From the NCBI RefSeq assembly GCF_017565705.1, contig NZ_JAGDYL010000004.1:1-64000 (forward strand): 64,000 bases of DNA. Direction: 5' to 3'. Below are positions 1 to 8,354 of the stretch, piece by piece. A program made the position numbers and the translations under genes. Source of the stretch: Leucobacter ruminantium (GTDB lineage: Bacteria > Actinomycetota > Actinomycetes > Actinomycetales > Microbacteriaceae). Within the stretch, counting starts at the first letter, position 1; every line of letters begins with the position of its first letter. The notes under the pieces were generated by a model that ran no database searches, was not told where the DNA came from, and saw only the letters and a list, made by a program, of their open reading frames with translations.

Positions 1-86
1 CGGCGGCGGGGCCCCCCACACCCCGGGCGCGCCCCGGCCCCCCTGGGGGTACGCGGGGCCCGCGACACAGCTCAGCGCGAGGCCGC

Positions 87-1115
87 TCAGCCGGCCTTCG
101 GCTGCTGCTGCGTGATGCAGTGGATGCCGCCGCCGCGTGCGAAGAGCGGCCGCGCGTCGATGCCGACGACCTCGCGACCGGGGTACACCTCGCGCAGAAT
201 CGCCTGGGCGCGCTCGTCGGCCGCCTGCTCGCCGAATGCGCAGGCGATCACGGCGCCGTTGATGACGACGTGGTTGATGTAGCTGTAGTCGACCCAGCCC
301 TCCGCGCCGCGGAGCGCCGCGGGGGCGGGCAGGTCGATGATCTCGACGCCGGGAGCCGTGTCGGCGATCCAGCGCTCGGCGACCTCGCGGTTAGTGCGCG
401 CGATCGCATGATCGGGGTGCGACTCCGCATCCTGCCGGTGCATGAGGAGCACGTCGGGGTGGGGGAAGGCCGCGAGGATGTCGGAGTGACCGCGAGTGCC
501 GTAGGTCTCGTGGTCGGCCGTGAGACCGCGCGGCAGCCACAGCGCGCTCGTCGTGCCGATGGTGCGCTCGAGCTCCGCCTCGACCCGTTCCTTGGTCCAG
601 CCCGGGTTGCGGCCCGGATCGAGCTGCACCGTCTCCGTCAGCACGACGCGGCCGGTGCCGTCGACCTGGATGCCGCCGCCCTCATTGGTCATCTCCGAGT
701 CGACCAGTTCGGCACCCGCCGCCTCGGCCACGATGCGGCCGATGTGCTGATCCTTGTCCCACTCCGCCCAGTCCTGGCCGCCCCAGCCGTTGAACACGAA
801 GTTGACGGCGCCCAGGCGCCCGTCGTCGCCGATCACGAAGCTCGGGCCGATGTCGCGCATCCAGGCGTCGTTCAGCGGCGCCGAAATGCGATCGATCTGC
901 GCCGAGAGATACTTCGAGGCGATCGACTCGTCGCCGGGGTTCACTACGACGGTGACGGGCTCGTGCTCGCTCGCGGCGTTGGCGACGGCGGCCCACGTCG
1001 TGCGGGCCTCCTCGACCTCGGTCTCGGTGTCGCCGAGGGTGTAGCCGCTCGACGGCCACGCGAGCCAGATGCGCTCCTGCTCGTGGCCCTCGATCGGCAT
1101 GCGCCAGGTGGTCAT
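87..1115 (-). CDS. aguA: Agmatine deiminase (peptidyl-arginine deiminase family)
   Basis: 342 residues, full length for the family. Hydrolyses agmatine to N-carbamoylputrescine and ammonia in the cytoplasm, the first step of one route to putrescine. Family signatures are visible: DAWMRDIGPS, NEGGGIQVDG, the His/Asp segment GTRGHSDILAAF, and the C-terminal GGGIHCITQQ that carries the catalytic Cys (about residue 333). The ATG at 1113-1115 has an AAGGAG ribosome site 7 nt upstream; the frame stays open far upstream, but only because it is antisense-like GC-rich sequence inside kgd. It lies 110 bp downstream of kgd and is separated from it by hairpins. An amine-oxidation cluster sits 20 kb away, so a shared polyamine theme is possible but not shown. 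Confidence 0.93.
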   Translation of the reverse strand: MTTWRMPIEGHEQERIWLAWPSSGYTLGDTETEVEEARTTWAAVANAASEHEPVTVVVNPGDESIASKYLSAQIDRISAPLNDAWMRDIGPSFVIGDDGRLGAVNFVFNGWGGQDWAEWDKDQHIGRIVAEAAGAELVDSEMTNEGGGIQVDGTGRVVLTETVQLDPGRNPGWTKERVEAELERTIGTTSALWLPRGLTADHETYGTRGHSDILAAFPHPDVLLMHRQDAESHPDHAIARTNREVAERWIADTAPGVEIIDLPAPAALRGAEGWVDYSYINHVVINGAVIACAFGEQAADERAQAILREVYPGREVVGIDARPLFARGGGIHCITQQQPKAG

Positions 1116-1151
1116 GGGGTGCTCCTTGTGGTGAAGTGCGGGGTTACGGGT

Positions 1152-1180
1152 GATGCCCGGCCGCTGGGCGACCGGGCATC
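1152..1180 (-). terminator. Second hairpin downstream of kgd
   Basis: GATGCCCGG (1152-1160) pairs with CCGGGCATC (1172-1180) across an 11-nt loop. It follows the first hairpin at 1189-1218 in the kgd direction and precedes the aguA start, so it may reinforce termination or lie in the aguA leader. There is no T tract. Confidence 0.45.
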
Positions 1181-1188
1181 GGGAGACT

Positions 1189-1218
1189 GCGCGAGGGATC
1201 CCTGTCGATCCCTCGCGC
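1189..1218 (-). terminator. Hairpin after kgd built from the GAGGGATC motif
   Basis: GCGCGAGGGATC (1189-1200) and GATCCCTCGCGC (1207-1218) form a perfect 12-bp stem with a 6-nt loop, starting 8 nt past the kgd stop. Position fits an intrinsic terminator, although no U-run follows. It is one of several intergenic hairpins made from the octamer that is abundant in this window. Confidence 0.6.
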
Positions 1219-1225
1219 CTCGAGT

Positions 1226-4200
1226 TCAGTCGTCGAAGCTGAGCGTCCTCGCGATGAGGGCCTCCTGCTCGACCGCGTGCACCTTGGCGGAGCCGGTGGA
1301 CGGGGCCGCCGAGGCCGGGCGGGAGATGACGCTGATGCGGTCGTTCGCGAGGTGCTTCGCGAGCACGAGGGAGATGAAGGGCCAGGCGCCCTGGTTCTCC
1401 GGCTCGTCCTGGGCCCACACGAGCTCGGCGTTCTGGTAACGGGCCAGCACGCGGCCGAGCTCGATCGCCGGGATCGGGTAGAACTGCTCGACGCGCACGA
1501 GCGCGACGCGCGGATCGGGCCGCTTCTCGAGGGCCGCGAGCAGGTCGTAGTAGAGCTTGCCCGAGACGAGCACGACGCGCTCGACGGCGTCGCCGTTCTC
1601 GATGCGGGCGTCGTCGATGACCGGCTGGAAACCACCCGAGGTGAAGTCCTCGACGCTCGAGGTCGCCCCGCGCAGTCGCAGCATCGACTTGGGCGTGAAG
1701 ATCACGAGCGGCTTGCGCGGGCGGGCGTAGGCCTGGCGGCGCAGCAGGTGGAAGTGGTTCGCCGGCGTGGAGGGACGGGCCACGATCATGTTGTCCTCGG
1801 CGCACAGCTGCAGGAAGCGCTCGATGCGCGCGGAGGAGTGGTCCGGGCCCTGGCCCTCGTAGCCGTGCGGAAGCATCATCACGACGGAGGACTGCTGCCC
1901 CCACTTCTGCTCGGCGGCCGCGATGTACTCGTCGATGACGGCCTGCGCGGTGTTGGCGAAGTCGCCGAACTGCGCCTCCCACACGACGAGCGCGTCCTCG
2001 CGCTGCAGCGAGTAGCCGTACTCGTAGGCGAGCGCGGCGTACTCGGCGAGCAGCGAGTCGTAGATCCAGAACCGGGCCTGATCCTCGGAGAGGTTCAGCA
2101 GCGGGATCCACTCCTGGCCGTTGGCGCGATCATGGAAGACGGCATGGCGCTGGGCGAAGGTGCCGCGTCTCGCGTCCTGACCGGCGAATCGCACCGCCGT
2201 GCCCTCCATCAGCAGGGATCCGAGCGCGAGCAGCTCGCCGAAGCCCCAGTCGATCCCGCCCTCGCGGCTCATCTCGCCGCGCTTCTGCAGCAGCTGCTCG
2301 AGCTTGCGGTGCACGGTGAAGCCCTCGGGCTTGTTGAGGTGGGCGTCGCCGATGCGTTCGATCACCGAGCGGTCGACGGCCGTCTCGAGCACGGCGCCCT
2401 CGCGCTCGCCGTTGCTCTGCGCCTCCCCGATGCCGCTCTGATCGATGACGGGGATCGAGCCGGTCTGCGCCGCGTGCGTCTCCTGGAACGCCCGCTCCAG
2501 GCGGTCCTGGAAGTCCTGCTTCGCCTTCTCGTACTGCTCCTCGGTGATGTCGCCGCGACCCACGAGCGCGCTCGTGTAGAGGCGTCGCGTGGAGCGCTTC
2601 GCTTCGATGAGGTCGTACATGAGCGGCTGCGTCATCGAGGGATCGTCGCCCTCGTTGTGGCCGCGCCTGCGGTAGCAGACGAGGTCGATGATGACGTCGA
2701 TGTGGAAGCGCTGACGGAACTCGTAGGCGAGCCGCGCCACGCGCACGACCGACTCGGGGTCGTCGCCGTTCACGTGGAAGATGGGCGCCTGCACGACCTT
2801 GCCCACGTCGGAGGAGTAGACCGCGGAGCGGGAGTCGCGCGGCAGCGTCGTGAAGCCCACCTGGTTGTTGATGATGATGTGGATCGTGCCGCCCGTGCGG
2901 TAGCCGCGCAGCTGCGACATCTGCAGCGTCTCGTACACGACGCCCTGGCCGGCCATCGCCGCATCGCCGTGCACGAGGATCGGGAGGGTGGTGAAGGAGC
3001 CGATCGGCTTCAGATCCTGCTTCGCGCGGACGATGCCCTCGAGCACCCCGTCGACGGTCTCGAGGTGCGACGGGTTCGCCGCGAGGTGGATCGGCACCTG
3101 CGTACCGTTCGGGGCGGTGAACACGCCGGTGGTGCCGAGGTGGTACTTGACGTCGCCCGATCCCGCCTTCTGCGACTGGGCGCCCTCGAATTCGCGGAAG
3201 ATCTGGCCGTAGGTCTTGCCCGCGATGTTGGAGAGCACGTTCAGGCGACCTCGGTGCGCCATGCCGACGTCGACGCTGTCGACGCCGTCCTCGGCCGCGT
3301 CGATGAGCATCGCGTCGAGCAGCGGGATCACCGACTCGCCGCCCTCGAGGCTGAAGCGCTTCTGACCGACGTACTTGGTCTGGAGGAAGGTCTCGAAGGC
3401 CTCGGCCTCGTTGAGCTTCTCGAGGATGCGCATCTGCTCGTCGTGGCTCGGCTTGGCGTAGGGCACCTCGAGCTGATCCCGCAGCCACAGGCGCTGCTCG
3501 GGATCCTGGATGTGCATGTACTCGATGCCGATCTTGCGGCAGTAGGAGTCGCGGAGCACGCCGAGGATGTCGCGCAGCTTCATGGTGCGCTTGCCGCCGA
3601 TCCCTCCCGTCACGAACTCGCGGTCGAGATCCCAGAAGGTCAGGCCGTGGTTCTCGATCTCGAGGTCGGGGTGGGTGCGCTGCACGTACTCGAGCGGGTC
3701 GATGTCGGCCATGAGGTGGCCGCGCACGCGGAAGGAGTTGATGAGCTCCTGCACGCGCGCCGTCTTGTCCACGGCGCCTGCGACGTCGACGTGGATGTCG
3801 CTCGCCCACTGGATCGGCTTGTAGGGGATGCGCAGGGCCGCGAAGATCTCCTCGTAGAAGTTGTGGCCCCCCGTCAGACGCTCGTGCACCTTCTTCAGGA
3901 ACTCGCCCGAGCCGGCGCCCTGGATGACACGGTGGTCGTAGGTGCTCGTGAGGGTGATCGTCTTCGAGATGCCCAGGTTGACGAGCACCTCCTCCGAGGC
4001 GCCCTGGAACTCGGCCGGGTACTCGAGAGCACCGGCGCCGATGATCGATCCCTGCCCCTGCATGAGTCGGGGCACCGAGTGGACGGTGCCGATGCCGCCG
4101 GGATTGGTGAGCGAGATCGTGGTGCCCTGGAAGTCGGAGGGCTCGAGCTTGCCGGCCCGCGCGCGCTTCACCAGATCCTCGTACGCGGCGAGGAAGTCGT

Positions 4201-4906
4201 TGAAGTCGAGCGTCTCGGCGCGCTTGATCGCGGGCACGAGCAGCGAGCGGGTGCCGTCGGCCTTCGGCACGTCGATCGCGATGCCGAGGCCGATGTGGGC
4301 GGGCACGACGATCGAGGGCTTGCCGTCGACCTCGGCGTAGGCCACGTTCTGGCTGGGGAACTCCTTCAGCGTCTGGATCAGCGCCCAGCCGATGAGGTGG
4401 GTGAAGGAGACCTTGCCGCCGCGGCTGCGGCGCAGGTTGCTGTTGATGACGATGCGGTTGTCGATCAGCAGCTTCGCCGGAATCGTGCGGACACTCGTGG
4501 CGGTCGGCACGGCGAGGCTCTGATCCATGTTCTTGGAGAGCGTGCGCGCCATGCCGCGCAGCGGCGTGATCTGGTCGGCCTCGAGGGCCTCACGGTTCGC
4601 GCCCGCGTTGGTGCGCGGCGCATCTGCGGGAATCGGTGCGACTCGGGGGGCAGCGTTGGTGGTGCGCGCAGGCTGCGTCGCCGTGCTGATCGAGGCCGTT
4701 GCGGGCGCCGGTTCGCGAGCGGCGGCCGGGGCGGCGTCGGCGGCCTGCTGCGAGGCCCCGTACTTCTCGAGCGTCGACCACCACGCCTGATCAACCGAGT
4801 TCTTGTCGACCTGGAATTGCTTCCACATCTCCTCGACAAGCCATGCGTTTGCACCGAATTCTCCTGCGGGACCAGCCTGGCCGGTGGTCTCCGTGCGCTC
4901 CGCCAA
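1226..4906 (-). CDS. kgd: Multifunctional 2-oxoglutarate metabolism enzyme (Kgd)
   Basis: 1226 residues, close to mycobacterial Kgd. Combines an E2-like acyltransferase with a thiamine-dependent E1: 2-oxoglutarate decarboxylase/dehydrogenase component and 2-hydroxy-3-oxoadipate synthase activity are known for the family. The order is an N-terminal peripheral segment (FGANAWLVEEMWKQF, about 17-32), an Ala/Pro-rich linker (50-105), the acyltransferase core with SLTNPGGIGT (265-274) and the DHR catalytic segment at 324-326, then the E1 part with MAHRGRLNVL (549-558) and the thiamine-binding GDAAMAGQG (647-655). I chose the TTG at 4904-4906 because GAGAGGAAG sits 5 nt upstream and the protein then begins at the family N-terminus; the frame remains open to 4987 without another ribosome site. 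It has its own hairpin terminator and is monocistronic. Confidence 0.96.
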   Translation of the reverse strand: MAERTETTGQAGPAGEFGANAWLVEEMWKQFQVDKNSVDQAWWSTLEKYGASQQAADAAPAAAREPAPATASISTATQPARTTNAAPRVAPIPADAPRTNAGANREALEADQITPLRGMARTLSKNMDQSLAVPTATSVRTIPAKLLIDNRIVINSNLRRSRGGKVSFTHLIGWALIQTLKEFPSQNVAYAEVDGKPSIVVPAHIGLGIAIDVPKADGTRSLLVPAIKRAETLDFNDFLAAYEDLVKRARAGKLEPSDFQGTTISLTNPGGIGTVHSVPRLMQGQGSIIGAGALEYPAEFQGASEEVLVNLGISKTITLTSTYDHRVIQGAGSGEFLKKVHERLTGGHNFYEEIFAALRIPYKPIQWASDIHVDVAGAVDKTARVQELINSFRVRGHLMADIDPLEYVQRTHPDLEIENHGLTFWDLDREFVTGGIGGKRTMKLRDILGVLRDSYCRKIGIEYMHIQDPEQRLWLRDQLEVPYAKPSHDEQMRILEKLNEAEAFETFLQTKYVGQKRFSLEGGESVIPLLDAMLIDAAEDGVDSVDVGMAHRGRLNVLSNIAGKTYGQIFREFEGAQSQKAGSGDVKYHLGTTGVFTAPNGTQVPIHLAANPSHLETVDGVLEGIVRAKQDLKPIGSFTTLPILVHGDAAMAGQGVVYETLQMSQLRGYRTGGTIHIIINNQVGFTTLPRDSRSAVYSSDVGKVVQAPIFHVNGDDPESVVRVARLAYEFRQRFHIDVIIDLVCYRRRGHNEGDDPSMTQPLMYDLIEAKRSTRRLYTSALVGRGDITEEQYEKAKQDFQDRLERAFQETHAAQTGSIPVIDQSGIGEAQSNGEREGAVLETAVDRSVIERIGDAHLNKPEGFTVHRKLEQLLQKRGEMSREGGIDWGFGELLALGSLLMEGTAVRFAGQDARRGTFAQRHAVFHDRANGQEWIPLLNLSEDQARFWIYDSLLAEYAALAYEYGYSLQREDALVVWEAQFGDFANTAQAVIDEYIAAAEQKWGQQSSVVMMLPHGYEGQGPDHSSARIERFLQLCAEDNMIVARPSTPANHFHLLRRQAYARPRKPLVIFTPKSMLRLRGATSSVEDFTSGGFQPVIDDARIENGDAVERVVLVSGKLYYDLLAALEKRPDPRVALVRVEQFYPIPAIELGRVLARYQNAELVWAQDEPENQGAWPFISLVLAKHLANDRISVISRPASAAPSTGSAKVHAVEQEALIARTLSFDD

Positions 4907-5047
4907 AGCGACTTCCTCTCGTTCGTGTCGATAGGTGGCAATCGTGTAACCGGGGTGCCGGCGCCATAGCCATACCGCAGTCCACACTACGCCCTTTCCG
5001 TACGATCCGCGCCCAAACTCTCGGTGATATCTCCGGGGCGATCCTGA

Positions 5048-5053
5048 TAGGGT
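5048..5053 (+). promoter_or_regulatory. Possible -10 box upstream of the CorC-like operon
   Basis: TAGGGT lies 9 nt before an ATG at 5063 and about 95 nt before the CorC-like start. The hexamer matches the TANNNT boxes used by leaderless genes elsewhere in the window. No -35 element is clear. Confidence 0.35.
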
Positions 5054-5062
5054 CGAAAGGCC

Positions 5063-5152
5063 ATGGATGCAGACTCTCGAAGACCTTCGGACCCCCCGAG
5101 TACCTGCCGCGCTGACGCGCGGCCCAACGTTTCGAGGTGGAGCCGGCGGTGA
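5063..5152 (+). CDS. Possible 29-residue leader peptide ahead of the CorC-like gene
   Basis: A short frame from ATG 5063 to TGA 5150-5152 whose stop overlaps the GTG start of the next gene as GTGA. The product would be Arg/Ser/Pro-rich with no recognisable domain. It has no convincing ribosome site; the TAGGGT box ends 9 nt upstream, so near-leaderless translation is conceivable. It may serve translational coupling, or it may be chance in GC-rich DNA. Only its position supports it. Confidence 0.25.
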   Translation: MDADSRRPSDPPSTCRADARPNVSRWSRR

Positions 5153-6507
5153 ACGACTGGATCCTCCTCGCCATCGGAATCGTCCTCACAGCGGGCACCG
5201 GCATCTTCGTCGCCGCTGAGTTCTCTCTCGTCGCCCTCGACAGGCAGGAGCTCGAGCGTCGGCGCGACGCGGGCCAGCGCGGTCTCGACCGCGTCATCAA
5301 GGGCCTCTCGCGCACCTCGACGCACCTCTCGAGCGCGCAGCTGGGCATCACCCTCACGACCCTGCTCGCCGGGTACACCCTCGAACCGGCCGTCAGCGGC
5401 TTCCTCGACGCGCCGCTCGGCGCGATCGGCGTGCCGGAGGATCTGCGGCGCGCGATCAGTGCTCCCGTCGCAGTCGCCCTCGCAACGGTGTTTTCGATGA
5501 TCGTCGGCGAGCTCGTCCCGAAGAACTTCGCCCTCGCGAAGCCTCTCGCGACCGCCCGCGTCGTGATGCCCGCTCAGGCCGCGTTCACCACCACGTTCAA
5601 GCCGGCCGTCCTCGCGCTCAACGGCAGCGCGAACGGCATCCTGCGCTCGATCGGCATCGAGCCGAAGGAGGAGCTCTCGGGAGCCAGGTCGGCCGAGGAG
5701 CTCTCCTCGCTCGTGCGGCACTCGGCGAGCGCCGGTCTGCTCGAGGCCGACACGGCGACGCTGCTCGACCGCACGCTGCGCTTCTCGGAGCTGACCGCCG
5801 GCGACGTCATGACGCCCAGGCTGCGGGTCGAGAGCCTGCAGCGCCTCGAGCCGGCGCGGGCCGTGCTCGAACTGTCGGGCCGCACCGGCTTCTCGCGCTT
5901 CCCGGTCATCGACGAGGACCGCGACGACGTCGTCGGGCTCGTCCACGTGAAGCAGGCCGTCTCCGTGCCGCGCGCGAAGCGCGGCGAGGTGCCGGTCGCC
6001 GCGCTCGCGGAGGAGGTCGTGCGCGTCCCCGACACGATGCGACTCGATCAGCTGCTCGAGGAGCTGCGCAGCAGCGGCTTCCAGCTCGCGATCGTGGTCG
6101 ACGAGTACGGCGGAACCGCCGGCATCGTGACGCTCGAGGACCTCGTCGAGGAGATCGTCGGCGAGGTCGCCGACGAGCACGACCGCGCGGCGGCGGGCGT
6201 CGTCGGCACGGCCGACGAGATGACCTTCCCCGCCGACCTGCGCCCCGACGAGGTGCGCGAGCAGACGGGGATCGAAATCCCCGACGATGACGACTACGAC
6301 ACTGTTGCGGGCTTCGTGCTGAGCCGGCTCGGGCGCATCCCCGAGCCGGGCGACGAGGTCGCTCTGCCGGACGGCAGCGCGCTGAGCGTCGTGCGGATGG
6401 ACGGACGCCGGATCTCGCGGCTGCGGTTCACGGCGCGGCCGATCCCCGCCGACGCGGAGGACGATGCGTCGCGAGACGGCGACCCCCAGGGGGGAGGCGT
6501 CCGATGA
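5149..6507 (+). CDS. CorC/HlyC-type transporter-associated protein: CNNM membrane domain, CBS pair, C-terminal CorC_HlyC domain
   Basis: 452 residues. The N-terminal half is a CNNM/DUF21 membrane domain (hydrophobic start followed by [17 protein letters not shown], later [13 protein letters not shown]), the middle is a pair of CBS domains ([33 protein letters not shown]), and the end is a CorC_HlyC domain with an acidic stretch. Relatives take part in magnesium or cobalt homeostasis; some are mislabelled hemolysins. GTG 5149 is preferred because GGTGGAG sits about 6 nt upstream; an in-frame GTG at 5137 lacks one. It overlaps the next gene by four bases (ATGA), so the two are co-translated and probably form a hetero-complex. 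Confidence 0.9.
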   Translation: MNDWILLAIGIVLTAGTGIFVAAEFSLVALDRQELERRRDAGQRGLDRVIKGLSRTSTHLSSAQLGITLTTLLAGYTLEPAVSGFLDAPLGAIGVPEDLRRAISAPVAVALATVFSMIVGELVPKNFALAKPLATARVVMPAQAAFTTTFKPAVLALNGSANGILRSIGIEPKEELSGARSAEELSSLVRHSASAGLLEADTATLLDRTLRFSELTAGDVMTPRLRVESLQRLEPARAVLELSGRTGFSRFPVIDEDRDDVVGLVHVKQAVSVPRAKRGEVPVAALAEEVVRVPDTMRLDQLLEELRSSGFQLAIVVDEYGGTAGIVTLEDLVEEIVGEVADEHDRAAAGVVGTADEMTFPADLRPDEVREQTGIEIPDDDDYDTVAGFVLSRLGRIPEPGDEVALPDGSALSVVRMDGRRISRLRFTARPIPADAEDDASRDGDPQGGGVR

Positions 6508-7556
6508 GCGACTGGATGGGAATCGTCTGGCTCGTGGTGCTGCTCATCGCGAACGCCTTCTTCGTCGGCGCCGAGTTCGCCGTCATCTCCGCGCGTCGCT
6601 CGCAGATCGAGCCTCGGGCCGAGGCTGGCTCGAAGCGCGCGCGCACCGCGCTCTACGCCATGGAGCACGCGACGCTCATGCTCGCGACCAGCCAGCTCGG
6701 CATCACCGTGTGCTCGCTGCTGATCCTGAACGTCTCGGAGCCCGCCATCCACCACCTGCTGGAGGGTCCCCTCGCGTGGACCGGGCTGTCGCCCGAGGTC
6801 GTCAGCGTCACCGCGTTCGTGCTGACGCTCGTGCTGGTCTCGTACCTGCACGTCGTGTTCGGCGAGATGGTGCCGAAGAACGCGGCGTTCTCGATGCCCG
6901 ATCAGGCCGTGCTGCTGCTCGCGCCGCCGCTCGTCGCGGTCTCCCGCCTCCTGCGGCACGTGATCGCGGCGCTCAACGCGGTCGCGAACGGTACGCTGCG
7001 CCTCTTCGGCGTCGAGCCGAAATCGGAGACCACGAGCACCTACACGCTCGAGGAGGTCGCGAGCATCGTGAGCCACTCCACCCGCGAGGGCGTGCTCGAG
7101 GACCGCAGCGGTGCGCTGACGGCCGCGTTCGAGTTCACGACGAAGCGGGCGAGGGATCTGCTCGTGCCGTTCGAACGGCTCGTGGTGCTGCCGGCCGGGT
7201 CGACTCCCGAGGACGTCGAGGCGGCCGTCGCCCGTCACGGTTTCTCCCGCTACCCGATCGCCGATTCCGACGGCGGCCTCGACGGCTACGTGCACATCAA
7301 GGATCTGGTGCGTCTGGGGGAGGACCGGATCTCGCAGCCGATCCCTCAGAAGCGCATCCGCGAGATGATGACGATGCACGCCGACACGGAGCTCGAGGAC
7401 GTGCTCGCGCGCATGCAGGAGCGGGGCATCCACCTCGCCCGCATCTACGACTCGGAGGGGACGGCCCTCGGCGTCGTCTTCCTCGAGGACGTCATCGAGG
7501 AACTCGTCGGAGAGGTGCACGACGCCACCAGGCGGCAGCGCTATGACGCCGACTGA
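6504..7556 (+). CDS. CNNM/CBS-domain membrane protein, second member of the pair
   Basis: 350 residues, paralogous to the preceding protein: CNNM domain (LIANAFFVGAEFAVISARR, VFGEMVPKNAAFS) and two CBS repeats (RARDLLVPFERL; GTALGVVFLEDVIEELVGEV), ending right after the second CBS domain. It lacks the CorC_HlyC tail found in its neighbour, a common arrangement in actinobacterial pairs. Its ATG overlaps the stop of the upstream gene, implying coupled translation. The substrate is unknown; a divalent metal ion is the usual inference for the family. Confidence 0.9.
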   Translation: MSDWMGIVWLVVLLIANAFFVGAEFAVISARRSQIEPRAEAGSKRARTALYAMEHATLMLATSQLGITVCSLLILNVSEPAIHHLLEGPLAWTGLSPEVVSVTAFVLTLVLVSYLHVVFGEMVPKNAAFSMPDQAVLLLAPPLVAVSRLLRHVIAALNAVANGTLRLFGVEPKSETTSTYTLEEVASIVSHSTREGVLEDRSGALTAAFEFTTKRARDLLVPFERLVVLPAGSTPEDVEAAVARHGFSRYPIADSDGGLDGYVHIKDLVRLGEDRISQPIPQKRIREMMTMHADTELEDVLARMQERGIHLARIYDSEGTALGVVFLEDVIEELVGEVHDATRRQRYDAD

Positions 7557-7578
7557 GCGAGGTGGAGCCCTTCCAGCC

Positions 7579-7672
7579 GATTGAGCGAGCGAAGCCTCTC
7601 CCTGCTGATTGAGCCAGCGAAGCGAGTCGAAATCGAGGGCCGCCCCGGTTTCGACTCGTCGGGACTCAAAGC
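7579..7672. repeat. TGAGCGAGCGAAGC / GAGTCGAAA inverted repeat element
   Basis: Between two convergent genes lie copies of ATTGAGCGAGCGAAGC and ATTGAGCCAGCGAAGC followed by GAGTCGAAA (7624-7632) and its complement TTTCGACTC (7649-7657), giving a 9-bp stem with a 16-nt loop. Related sequence recurs at 17877-18019. It is a dispersed REP-like element that probably also acts as a bidirectional terminator here. Confidence 0.65.
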
Positions 7673-8256
7673 TCCGCGGTCAGCGCGATCCGCGCCGAGA
7701 ACTCGCTCGGCACGAGCCCGTTCTCGGCGAAGGGGAGGTCGGCGGGCAGCTCGAAGTCGAGCGAGAACTCGAGGGCGTCCTCGTCGATCACGGTGGGCGT
7801 GAGCTTCACGGTGGCGGGGTACGGTTCGCGGTCGCCGACGGTGAGGTCGCCGGCGACGTATACCGGATCGGTCTCGCCCTCCGCGCGCCTGATGACGGTC
7901 GGCTCGGTCAGGGTGAAGCTCGCGCTCTGCACTCCGACCAGCTCGAAGGAGAGCTCCGCCTCGGTGATCACGTCGTCGCTCAGCACGACGTAGCCCGAGT
8001 GCCGCAGCTGCGACCCTGCGACCTCGCCGAGCGAGGAGAGCGCCTGCGGTTCGGTGAGCTCGAAGCTGGAGACCTCGTACACCCGCTCGACCGGAACCGC
8101 CAGCAGGTCCGAGTCATTCGCGGCGCGCAGCTCGGCGGCCCGGTTTCCCAGGTCCTCCGCCGTCGCGCACGCGGTCAGGCACAGCGGGAGGGCGACCGTC
8201 ACGACCGCGGCAGCGGTGAACGCGCGCGGCGCGCGTGTGACGCGGTTGACGACCAA
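7666..8256 (-). CDS. Secreted lipoprotein of unknown function
   Basis: 196 residues. A basic start, a hydrophobic stretch and the lipobox LTAC (followed by ATAED) mark a lipid-anchored extracellular protein. The mature part is rich in beta-type segments (SFTLTEPTVIRR, PYPATVKLTPTVI, LEFSLDFELP) and has no catalytic motif that I recognise. TTG 8254-8256 is chosen because GGGAG lies 5-6 nt upstream and the signal peptide then has normal length; the alternatives are less good. It ends within the repeat element shared with the convergent CorC-like pair. Its role is unknown. Confidence 0.75.
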   Translation of the reverse strand: MVVNRVTRAPRAFTAAAVVTVALPLCLTACATAEDLGNRAAELRAANDSDLLAVPVERVYEVSSFELTEPQALSSLGEVAGSQLRHSGYVVLSDDVITEAELSFELVGVQSASFTLTEPTVIRRAEGETDPVYVAGDLTVGDREPYPATVKLTPTVIDEDALEFSLDFELPADLPFAENGLVPSEFSARIALTAEL

Positions 8257-8354
8257 TGCGGCTCCCGTCTTGCTGCGAATTGCTTCCGCGGAGAGCCTAC
8301 GACGGCAATGTGGGAGCCGCTTGTGAGAATGATGGGAGGGCAGCCGATCCCTCG
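8257..8354. other. 98-bp gap between metX and the lipoprotein gene
   Basis: No hairpin with a convincing stem. It contains one GATCCCTC copy near 8346 and the lipoprotein ribosome site. Since both flanking genes read leftward, co-transcription is possible. Confidence 0.4.

Noticed and set aside
1-86. Gene or structured RNA in the extreme GC-rich left edge
   Set aside because: Only runs of C and G with weak self-complementarity downstream of aguA; nothing that can be supported.
1277-4969. 1230-codon open frame on the plus strand opposite kgd
   Set aside because: It is antisense to a clear Kgd and has His/Arg/Asp/Leu-rich composition typical of GC3-driven shadow frames, with no domain.
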